Part shown: positions 47,514 through 58,100 of the stretch, piece after piece
Layout of the letters: every line of letters starts with the position of its first letter
How positions within the stretch are numbered: the first letter of the stretch is position 1
Origin: Bolinopsis microptera
Taxonomy: Eukaryota; Ctenophora; Tentaculata; Lobata; Bolinopsidae
Assembly (NCBI RefSeq): GCF_026151205.1
Contig: NC_087081.1
Location: forward strand, 7,809,246-7,873,245
Reading direction: 5' to 3'
Length of the DNA stretch: 64,000 nt
Made by a program: the position numbers and the translations under genes
Notes under the pieces: model-generated
The model's input: only the letters and a program-made list of their open reading frames with translations
Told to the model about the DNA's origin: nothing
Database searches by the model: none

Positions 47514-48656
47514 ATGTCAGTTCAAGAAACAGAAACGTTTGAGGAGGTTTATATCAAAGAAGAGATGATAGACGCTCAACAAGTTAACACTACTTCAACC
47601 TGGTCATCATCAGTATGCTTTGGTAAATGTGAGGAAAACAACGAAAATAACAATCTGAAAGCTGAGGGTGTGCCGGCTAATCAGTTTGAAGCTGGTTCAG
47701 AACACTTCAACCAAGTAGGTGAAGTTGTAAAGATAGAGGATGTGCCGGCTAATCAGTTTGGAGCTGGTTCAGAACATTTCAACCAAGTAGGTGAAGTTGT
47801 AAAGATAGAGGATGTGCCGGCTAATCAGTTTGAAGCTGGTTCAGAACATTTCAACCAAGTAGGTGAAGTTGTAAAGATAGAGGATGTGCCGGCTAATCAG
47901 TTTGAAGCTGGTTCAGAACATTTCAACCAAGTAGGTGAAGTTGTAAAGATGGAGGAACTGACGGCTTGTCAGTTTGAAGCTGGTTCAGAACATTTCAACC
48001 AAGTAGATGAAACTCTATCTATTGGGGAAACCATTCCTTCTGGGACTGGACAACACGCTGAGCTTGCTAACAAATGTGCATCATATGACTACAGGACTTC
48101 TGGAAAGTTGAAAACACAGAAACAGACGCACTCCGGAGAGAAACTTTATTCCTGCAGTTTGTGCGATCATAAATATAATCAATCGAGTTCTCTTACTGTC
48201 CACAAACGGAAACACACCGGAGAGAAACCTTATTCTTGCAGTTTGTGTGATTATAAAACGAGTGATTCGAGTGCTCTTAGGGTTCACAAACGGACACACA
48301 CCGGAGAGAAACCTTATTCCTGCAGTTTGTGTGATTACAAATCAAATCAATCGAGTCACCTTACTGTTCACAAACGGACACACACCGGAGAGAAACCTTA
48401 TTCTTGCAGATTGTGTGATTTTAAATCGACTCATTTGAGTGCTCTTACAGTTCACAAACGGAAACACACCGGAGAGAAACCTTATTCCTGCAGTTTGTGT
48501 GATTACAAATCAAATCAATCGAGTCACCTTACTGTTCACAAACGGACACACACAGGAGAGAAACCTTATTCTTGCAGATTTTGTGATTATAAAGCGAGGC
48601 GTGCATACCCTCTTTTCATTCACGAACAGATCAAACACAAAGGAGAGAAACCTTAA
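47514..48656 (+). CDS. C2H2 zinc-finger protein with 24-residue SUMO-motif repeats (380 aa)
   Basis: Open frame from ATG 47,514 to TAA. Residues 53-172 are five 24-residue repeats (VPANQFEAGSEHFNQVGE then VVKIED). The C-terminal half has one degenerate finger (CASYDY..., second Cys missing) and six canonical C2H2 fingers joined by TGEKPYSC linkers. Predicted contact residues (-1,2,3,6), finger by finger: QSSV, DSAV, QSHV, HSAV, QSHV, RYPI; fingers 3 and 5 are the same. A DNA-binding nuclear regulator is expected. Repeated V-K-I/M-E matches the SUMO consensus, as do IKEE (Lys15) and LKAE (Lys49). The last finger has a four-residue His spacing and the protein stops straight after GEKP. No KRAB, BTB or ZAD domain is seen. 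No orthologue assigned. Confidence 0.88.
   Translation: MSVQETETFEEVYIKEEMIDAQQVNTTSTWSSSVCFGKCEENNENNNLKAEGVPANQFEAGSEHFNQVGEVVKIEDVPANQFGAGSEHFNQVGEVVKIEDVPANQFEAGSEHFNQVGEVVKIEDVPANQFEAGSEHFNQVGEVVKMEELTACQFEAGSEHFNQVDETLSIGETIPSGTGQHAELANKCASYDYRTSGKLKTQKQTHSGEKLYSCSLCDHKYNQSSSLTVHKRKHTGEKPYSCSLCDYKTSDSSALRVHKRTHTGEKPYSCSLCDYKSNQSSHLTVHKRTHTGEKPYSCRLCDFKSTHLSALTVHKRKHTGEKPYSCSLCDYKSNQSSHLTVHKRTHTGEKPYSCRFCDYKARRAYPLFIHEQIKHKGEKP
47669..48028 (+). repeat. 72-bp in-frame tandem repeat in the zinc-finger gene (five copies)
   Basis: Five units, each 24 codons. Units 1-4 are nearly identical at the DNA level, pointing to recent expansion; the fifth has diverged and lost the VKIE lysine. Confidence 0.95.
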
Positions 48657-50856
48657 CACAATGCTGGGTCCGAAATTAAAGATGGCTACAATTTTGAAAA
48701 GGCTTGTTTTTTCTGGATTCATAATAGGCGAATGTTGTGACTGTAATCCTAAATCCAAGGACGCTTTGTTAAAACACCGAATTAGATTACTTTCATACCT
48801 TCGGGCCTTTTCACAATAATTTTCCTAAAAGCAATTTAGTGGGAGCGCCTGAATAGAGGAATATTATTCACTATTATTTTATATCTAGGTAAACTATAGG
48901 TAAAAATATAATATTAAACATAAGCTAAAATGTATTAAAATATGTTTTAATTGGTCATTAGAACCGCCTGTCATCGTCCAGCTTTCAATTAAGACATGTA
49001 CTGCCTCAGTTGAACAAAAGTTAAATCCAAGAAATGAAGGAAGAAGAACTTCGTTTAAAGTTAGCATGTTTGATAAATTTGAGGTTGAGTAGTTGAGGGA
49101 ACACTTTACGAGTTCTCAACTATTGATAATGTAAATGATTGGTCCCCAAGTTAATTTCTCATTCACAAAATCATCGGCCTTCGCACTGTTTGCAGTTTAG
49201 ATAGAAGTAACTGTTTTGCTGCTGATGTCTACAATTAAGTTGTTATGCGATTCCTGAGACCACTCTATCATCCAATTAAATCAATGCTATGTTTATAATT
49301 ATTGCAGAATTATTCACACAGTGTAATTAAACTCAATGTAAATGTGATGTGAGAAGTTCACAATAGAGTAATAGGCATATTCAAACTTGATAATAAACAT
49401 TAGCACCAATTAGCTGTACAGGACTTTCTTTGATTATTTATTTAATTCTTATAATTTTTTTTACAACTATTAAAATCAATGTACCATCGACATACATAGG
49501 TGACATAGAGACATGGGTAGGTAGGATTACATTGATTGTGCTTTATCACATTTGACTTCATTTGACACTCCCCTTTCAATAAATCAATCTAATATAATAT
49601 TAGATCGTACTAATAAAAACTGTAATAAATCGCCGATGGCTCCTTGTGCGTGACTTCATCTAGTGTGTTGATTATTTTGTGTGCATTATCTTGAATAAGT
49701 TCTATGCTCAACTAAGTATATTATTCTATACCTTATCAGTTATATTCACACCGTGTGTTTGGATTTTTTAACTCTTTTTAAAGGAAATTTCACGAGTTTT
49801 TCTTGTTAACCGAAAGGCACGATAGTTTTCTAGCGCTCAAATTCTCTCTCATTGGAGGAAACCAAGACACGTGATGCAAATGCTAGATAGTTATTGGACA
49901 GGACCACTGTCAAACTTAATCTCACCGCTGGTAAATTGGTTTTTGTGAGAATGAAATTCGAGAACCCGCTTTTGAGACAATGTAACATTTTGTTTGACTG
50001 TCAGAGTTAGCTATTTTTACCAAGTCACACTGAAAGTCTGCATAATTGAAACTGTTCGGTGTTTTATCTAAAAATAACTGCTTTCTGGTGGAAAATGACG
50101 TGTTAAATCACATTAAATGTGTGATGTAATAAAATGATACCTTGGCTGCTGAGTGCTACACACGATAATTCCCGAAGTTCAAGCGGAGGGATAGCGTGAC
50201 ACGAAACTAAGCCAAGGAGTTATTTGCCCATAATTATCACCTTGGCTTAGAATGCAATAATGTGTAATGTGATATACACAACATACAATAAAGTGTGTTA
50301 TGTATCGTGTGCAACTGTTATTTGTTTTGAAACTTCCTACACTGCTTATCAGGACGACTCGCAGTTATACTCTTGCGACTCTTGCGGGGAATTATCAGCG
50401 TTCAGAGCTCACCACTTTCCGGGGATTTAATTATCGGACATAATTATTAATTATATTATATAATATAGGTGTGATCAGGAGACAATGGTTGACAGCAAAT
50501 CGTGTGTTTTGTGTCGTGAATTAGTTACCAAATGTGACATAAAACTTCTCTGATGAGTTATGAGTATTTTGACGAATACTACTGTAGACACAACCCCAAT
50601 AATTATATTAATTAGTCTAATCAGTATTTGTTTTGCCTTGGCACATGTTCAAATCTTGGCACATGTTCAAATCGCTGAGCGCGAAAGACAATCCATCTTT
50701 TTATGATATTTTGTGCGCGCGTTTAGAACTTGGGCGCGCACGTGGCTGGTCCGGTTCCGGCATAAATGCAGTTCGATTCTCTTAGTATAGGGAGTAATAC
50801 GTTGTTGTATACACAATACATAAAGGACGGCCATGCAGTTAGGCCTTAGGGCTTAG
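48657..50856. other. Long non-coding stretch
   Basis: Downstream of the zinc-finger gene. AT-rich with no supported coding frame. GATAATAAA-type signals near 49,390 could be polyadenylation sites. An inverted pair CCTTGGCTG (50,141) / GCCAAGG (50,210) and CACCTTGGC (50,240) gives weak local structure. Nothing else recognised. Confidence 0.5.
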
Positions 50857-51462
50857 AGGCCATCTACTTAGGACGTCCGGCAAATAGGGAGGTTGTAGTT
50901 TTAGAATTCCGGACAGGGGTGGTGGTTTCTGAAAATCCGGAAATTTTGGCAGAATTATCGAAAAAGTCCCATTATTATTTCAACTCTTTGGATTTTTATT
51001 TAAACAATGAATCTGAGTTGGTTTTATTTGTACTCTTAAAATTAGCTAGAAATCCGGACGTCCGGGGAAGGGGGGGGGGGGGGTGGTTTTGAAAATTCGG
51101 ACAGGGGGACAGTGACGTAACGAATAGAAGGGCTCCGCTGACCCCGCTGTGCGGGGGGGGGGGGGGGGCAAATCGTCGTTTGAATGTGGGACAAGTTCGA
51201 AAACTTAACTTTACTAGCAAAACTGCGCGTTTTGCTCTAGATTGTAGATACACACTTCTTTAGAGATTTTACCGGCGTATCCTCTAAAATCACCTAATTT
51301 GTTCAATTTTAGGGAGGGCACCAAAAGGGGAGGATGGAGGAGGCGCTTTCTCGGCGGGAGGGGGGGGGGGGGGGGGGGGGCACCAACAAGCAACGTTACG
51401 CCACTGCAGGGGGAGTGGTCTGAATATCTGCGATTTTGGCGGACGTCCTAAGTAGATGGCCC
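50857..51462. mobile_element. 606-bp inverted-repeat element with candidate 5-bp target duplication
   Basis: Ends AGGCCATCTACTTAGGACGT (left) and ACGTCCTAAGTAGATGGCCC (right) are inverted repeats of about 22 bp. CTTAG flanks both sides (50,852-50,856 and 51,463-51,467). The interior has homopolymer G tracts at 51,068-51,082, 51,154-51,168 and 51,360-51,380, and internally repeated CCGGACxxGGG motifs. No ORF of note. A non-autonomous DNA transposon; superfamily not assigned. Confidence 0.75.
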
Positions 51463-52145
51463 CTTAGTTGTCAGACGTTGCCCAAACATCATCCCAAATA
51501 TCATCCCATCGATAAAAATGGGCGAAGGAGAAAACAGATGTTGCGATTAATTACAATCAGGTAGACACAGAGTCTAGTTAAATGGCTGAAATAAGCAAGT
51601 CATTTTTCCCCAAAGAGCAATGAAACAAATTTATATTGAATTTCAATCAATAAAATAAATCGAAATTAACTGTAGATGAAAAGGTCTATCAGTTGCTAAT
51701 TAGTTACTTGAAGAATAAGTGATATTTTGTTCTCGAAAAGGAATCGGAATAACTTTCGAACGCTCAATATTATGCTAAAGAAGATCAGGTACGCCGAAAA
51801 ACAATTTCATGCCAGTTTGAATGTATCATATTTTGTAGTAGTTATCGATATAAGCGAAGAACATTCTTATTTGGATTGAAAGAAGGCTTCAAGGCCTGTC
51901 TGAAATAAAAAAACCCGATATTTCTGAAATAACGGAACAAAACGAATTAACCATCGCAATAAATTAATTTACCTTAACAATTAAAGTTAAAAAGAATCAG
52001 TATCCGCTTTAAAGTGGTCTGTTTAACAAAACAATCACTGCAAATGTTAGTTTAGTCATTGTTTACTACTAGGTAAGGTCTTCTTCACGGTGTAAAGTTA
52101 TGACCGAGAAGAGCAGAAATCGTCACCAGTTCATGTATGATGTAT
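51463..52145. other. Non-coding stretch, 3' flank of the RhoGAP gene
   Basis: AT-rich, no supported gene. It includes the presumed 3' UTR of the - strand RhoGAP gene. Confidence 0.5.
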
Positions 52146-55100
52146 CTACAACCTCCAAGCAGGCCGGCTACTACCTGATCTTTTACCGGCGTTGTCCGAC
52201 TTGGTCCTGGTTAAAACTCGAGTAGGTTTCACAACTGATTTGACTGAAGCTGCACGTGCAAGGTCCGCGCGCCGCACAGACTCAGTGATCTGATTACCAG
52301 TTTTCAGTTTGCGGGACACGGTGGACTGAGGGGGGACGGCATCTGTTTTATTTGTCCTGCTGTTTGAACCAGCCCTGAAATTCAATCTTATTATTCGGGG
52401 GAAGGATAAAGGATAAAGTACATTTAATTAAGAGGCCAGTCCCCAATCAAATTCATAAAGCAAATATCAGACAGACAACGTTTACTACCCGAAATAGCAT
52501 TAATTCATTCAATGAAGCATGATGATAAATAATCTATGATAATTGCTAATTATTAATTTATTAATTAGTCTCTACCTGCTAGCGTTGCGTAAAGGTATCC
52601 TAGTTTTCCTTGTAGTTGTTGACCGAGTCCCCGGCCTGGTGCTTTTATCACTGCGATAGAAGATTCTTTACAAAAAAGGCACATTCTTAATGCGAAAAAA
52701 CTATATATTACATGTTCAAACACTGCATGTTCGCCAACAAAGTAGGCTATCAACAATCAACAAACCATGAATAAGTAGCAACCATGTTATCAACTCCCAA
52801 AATACCTGTTCATATTCTCCCACTGGCTCGCCAGGTTTTTAGTAAAACCCCTCGGTATTTTAGTTCGAGGTGTGATGTTGATCTTGTTCATGTCCACTTC
52901 ACCGCTGTGTTTTGGTGTACGAGCAGGCTTGGCAGGGGTTACATTGGGAGTGACGTTAGGGGTGATGGTGTTTGAGCAAGGTTGGTTGGGTGTCACGGAA
53001 GTGGAAACTGGTGCTATGTTCTCTTTAACAGGACTACCTGAGAAACACATTAATTACTCAGAAGTGATACGAATGGATGGGCTCAATTCTGATCTCTGAT
53101 AAAAAGCACTAATAAATTAATAAAAAGCACTGAATTTACTTATTCTAATCTCTGAATGTGATAAAAACAAGTCCAGGTTTGATTTAATGTTTGTACCTTG
53201 AACTGTGCTTGATATCTGGTCGTCTTGAAGCACTTGCTTAATCCAGTCTCTACTCAACTGTCCGGGATCTGTTTCCGAACTTACTGTTATCGGACAATAA
53301 TTTGGTACAGAGGAAATTTGTTCATCAGCATTGATAGTTCTGTTATTTATTGAGGCAGAAGGTTTCGTCCCGTTGTTTCCCGAAACACTCAGATTACTTT
53401 CAAGGGTCAGATTTGTGGCTTGCTTCCTGACCACAAGTGCCCGTTTTGAGTCCGTTTTCTGCTGCTCCGGGAGGTTAAGAGGAGTTGTGGGTGCTAAGCT
53501 GGAACCTTGCCGATCTCTCAAAACGACACTTGACTTTATCGATTGCATGGGAGTTAGATCTGAAGACCCAGAACTCGTTCCAGAACCTGAACTATTTGCC
53601 GAAGTGTTTGGTTCGTCAAAGAATTTGGGTAACGTTTGACCGTGTTCAGTGTCGATTTCTGCAGGAATATTTCTTGTACTGTTTCCTGAAAGTCGGGTGT
53701 TATAAAAAATGAACCAATTTGTTTAGTCTCACAGCAAAACTGATGTTTGACATCCTTTGGAAATTCGATCCCGATAAATAAACGACTTTTTCATTATACC
53801 AGGAATATTGAATTCATTACAAAAGTTACCTATCCAGCGAGAGAGTTGAACCAGGTCTTGGGGTGGAGAAACATCTGAACTTCTAAGCGCTAAGGAGTCC
53901 GGTTGAAAAGCCGGCATTTCAGGCATGATCACTCTACTAATTTTTGGTGGTGACTTAATAGAGTCTTCAAAGATCGCCTGAACCGAGGGAGATTCAGTGA
54001 GATTCTTGGAACAGTTCGGCTCGATTGATAAGTTGAGTGGAGCTTTACCTGACGATAAAGTCGAACAAGAATTTGCTGTGTTCGGATTTCTAGTCGTGAC
54101 ACTCACATCAGAGCTCAATCTCAGGGTAACATCTCGTGATCTACATTCCGATAATTCAAGTTCGGATAACATTGATCTGGCGTCAGAGCATTCGGATGAC
54201 AGGGATTTCTCCGCAAGGGGGTTTTCTTCTAGGGCAATAATTGGCGGTAACTGAGGGAGAGCACCAAACTTTGGAAAATCTACCCTACTGGAATCAGGAT
54301 CCAGTTGAAATGTGGTGTTGTTTCCAAAGAAATTAGACATGTTTTGAGTAATATAGGTCATGTGAGACTCATTAATACCGGTAATGTTCAGTGTTTCATC
54401 GGGAGTTTTATAGCTGGCGTTTGGTTTTGATATGATTACTGAGTCTTCAAATTCCACCTCCCCAGTGACCTGACCTTCACCAATGTTATCTGAGCCAGAC
54501 TCTGGAATGTCTGCATCAAGCGAGTCAAAGTTCAATTTTTGCTGGAGAGCGGCCAATTTTTCAGTCGATTGTGCAAGTTGTTGACAGAAATTCTTATCAA
54601 ACTCTCGAACGTTCAAGCTCATGTCAAGTCTCGTTATTTCGCGTGAGGTAAACAAATCAGTCATATTGTTAGCCAAATCTGAGGTCTCATTCCGGGTATT
54701 CGATAAATCAGACTGAGAAATAGTTCCATCAGAGGTTCCAGATTTGGTTGACGATAAACTGGACCTCAGTTTCTCGCACCCGGGTGATGCCTTGCTACCA
54801 TTCCCGTAAGGGGACTTAGCAATACAGTTTAATGAAACTCTGATGGGAGAGAAAGGCTGGAGTTTGTTCATGCTAGATCTACTGAAAGTTTGCGGAGTAA
54901 TATTAATAGCATTGAGAGACACGCTGTGACGAGCAGCTGTGAAGGAGTCCCCGGAGACGGAGCGGACTTTGGGGGGACTGAGGGGTAGGCCAGCCAGACG
55001 AGGTGAACGTCGAGAGACGGGTGTATTTGTGACCTGGCGGAGGTTGGGTTTAGTGGGGGTGTTTATCGGGTCCAGTTGTACTTAGGGGTCGTTCACATTA

Positions 55101-58100
55101 TATTACGTAATCACTTGGCAAAACAATCAACAGAAAACACTAAGTCTGTGGATCGAGGTTCATATAAACATCTCAATTAAAGAAAGCAACACACCTGAAC
55201 ATTAGCTAAACTGATTGGAGCAGATCGTCTGAGTCTGGGGCTCCTCCTGCGGGGCGGGGCGGCATCTACCTTTACCTCCTCTGTTACCTGGCAACTCTGA
55301 AGATAAGAGTCCCTTCGTCTGTGCAGGTTTACGTTAGGTGATATTGGGATCATGTGACTCTTCTTCGCGGGATGATACTCGATAGATACGTCCAACTGAG
55401 GTTGCAGGGTGATTTAAATATTAGTCCCACATTTCCGTCGAATCCTATTATGATATACTCCACATGTCTCCCATCACAAAGTCTGTCTAATATTGGCGTT
55501 TTAGACCTTAGTTTGGCGCTGGAAACTTAGTCTTTAGTTCACGTTAGCAGCCCATTATAATTCGTATCCCAACTTGAATATGATTTACGATTACCTTACT
55601 CGGGAATATTATAGCGGGTTAATTTATGACTGGGAAAATTAATAACCGGGAAAAATATGGCGGACTTTCCCAAAACCCGCCAAATTATCCCGGTCATGTA
55701 TTTACCGGTGGCCGACCTTTCAATTTTTTTTCAGAGGTCAACAAATTTTCAACCGAAATTTCTGTTTTTGTTACTTGTTAAAGAAGTTGTTTCAATTTAC
55801 AGTTACTGATATTACTCAGAAATAGAAAAAAAGACACGTCTAGTATTTAAAGGAAAATAAATCTATAACAATAATAAGTCAAATCTTCATTAAAGCGTAT
55901 TCTCATTCTCATTATCGCTAATGTCCCCTCCATTATCATTATTGATATCCCCCTGCTGCTGACCGTCAAATTCGAAGTTGTATTGTTGTCTTAACAAGAC
56001 TTTCATTTTGTCCGCTAATGGGGCTACTGCTCTGAAGGTCAGCCGGAGCTTAATTTCCTGCCCACCGCTTGGTATTGGGGAACGTCTTGGCTTTGCATCT
56101 TCAACTGCTCCAGTAATCAATCCACCGTGGACCATGATTGATTGGGGACCAGCTTTTGGTACACTGGTTAATGTTTACTATAATATTAAAGTATTACAAT
56201 TACATAAAATTTTAGATAAATATAAATTCCCTTTGCTTAGGACGTACCAAAATATCCAAAAATGAAACGATGCACCTTAGCACACAACACAATACATAAA
56301 CAACTGGCAGTGTATCCTCAGAAAAGAGCCCTATAGATAAACCTGGCCTGGGTAAGACCTGCATTGCGATTGCTATTCAGCGATGTGTGCTCTACAAGTC
56401 ATCACATACCTGAGTTACAATCACGGTTGCAGTTTTATAACTCACAATTAAAAGTTCCTCGTTATCGGCCGAAATCAACAAATACACGCCGAAATCAACA
56501 AATACACGCAACAGCCATAGATAAGAGCCTTATAGTACACTTAAATCGAAGAAATATGGATATCAAAAACACTATATGTTACATCTTGACCTTATCTACA
56601 CTTAAAATCTTGCCGTCTCTGATATAATGATACTTTGTTGGCTGAGCAGTAATCATTTCCTTCATTTTTACAACAAGTTTCTGGTGAGCTGCTTTCTCCT
56701 CCCTATTTCTGTCAGGTGTGATGTACCATGTGTGGTACGCTACATAATTAGATTTCTTCAGATTTCTTGCTCGAGCAAGAACCATTTTGACTGATTCCGT
56801 GCAAGCCAATGTCACTTTTAACGGTCTTGGTTTACCACTATCTGCAGGTTTTTTAATCCCGATCAAACTTGCTGCCACCACTTGAGGATCACACCCCGAT
56901 GATTCCCAAATTTCGGTAATCACTTCTTCTGCCACTATATGTGGATCACTGCCGTAATTCTCTGGCACACCGTAAACAATGAAATTCTTACTGCGGACGT
57001 CATCTTCAACTACAGTTTTTACAGCTGTCTTTATACTGTCAATCGACGGAGCACTGGTAGTTGTTTCACAGTTCTCCTTCACGATGTCGCACCATGTTTT
57101 TTTCATCTCAGTTTGTACAGTTTGCTGGACAGAGTCGAGCTCTTTCTGTTGCTGTTTGATAAGATCCTTCTGATAATTGAGCTGCTCTGATTTCAGTCTG
57201 TCTATCGTACTGGCCGCAGATTTACATAGTTCAATATTGCCTGTCATCAATTTAGAAAGTTTTTCAACAGCATTAGCCAAGGGGTCTTTCGTAATGGCCA
57301 TTAATCTCGAATGATTCAGCTCTGTAACGGTTTGAGTTTTCGAGAGTTTCAAAATGTCATACAACGCCACTGATAACTCTTTTTCGAGTCTGTTCAAATT
57401 TTCCACAGTGAAGTCCATTGTACAAAGCAAAGGCAAGCTGAGTAGCTGGCGTGTCGATGTAAAGATAAAACAACTGATAAGAGAGCAATTAAAATTGTTG
57501 CAAATGCTAGAATAACTGATTGTAACTGAATAACTGATTGTAACTGAATAACTGATTGTAACTGAAATAGTGGCACAGTTTACTCACTTCATGGGCAAGA
57601 AAAGTGAGAATCACGGTCCACCCTGAAATCTGATTTCCACTGCTTCAAAAGTCTTCTCTAGCACATATGAGACTTCAGGTAAAATATGATGATCACCACC
57701 CCCTTGGAACCCCATAATCTGAGTCGGCGGGTTTTTTTATGACTGGTAAAATTTTTGACCGGGAAAAATATGGCGGAATCTTCCAAAACCCACCACTTTA
57801 TCCCGGTTATAATAATCCCGAGTAAGGTACATAATTTAAATTCAATTTCGAATTTACCGCACTGCGCGAAAACAGGAAAACTTTCAACACAAGCCACTCA
57901 CCGCGCCCTACGTTTACAAGCTTATAAACCGTGACAGCATGTTTCGTTTCCTGCCTTGTCCACAAAATGGCGCGCAAATAACAGAATATAGCAAAATTCA
58001 AGTAAATCATCAGCAACTCACCCGAGGAGAGGGGAAAAGCTTCTTCTTACTGATTGTAGTGTCAGTTATTCCAGGTGTTGCTGCCCCATGTTCTAGCTGC

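Larger units (their letters stand above)
55594..57827. mobile_element. 2.2-kb inverted-repeat element with TA flanks, in an intron of the RhoGAP gene
   Basis: Starts CCTTACTCGGGAATATTATA and ends TATAATAATCCCGAGTAAGG, an imperfect inverted repeat of ~20 bp, each flanked by TA. In addition about 85 bp near both ends are direct repeats of one another (55,614-55,698 and 57,725-57,808; shared GACCGGGAAAAATATGGCGGA-type text), each itself partly palindromic. The structure looks like two related MITEs enclosing a coding insert. Inside is a LINE ORF1-like frame on the - strand. Confidence 0.65.

Noticed and set aside
48081-48819. Extra frames over the zinc-finger region
   Set aside because: Alternate-frame translations of the C2H2 repeats.
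53997-54254. + strand frame in the large RhoGAP exon
   Set aside because: Shadow of the - strand exon, whose phases join with its neighbours.
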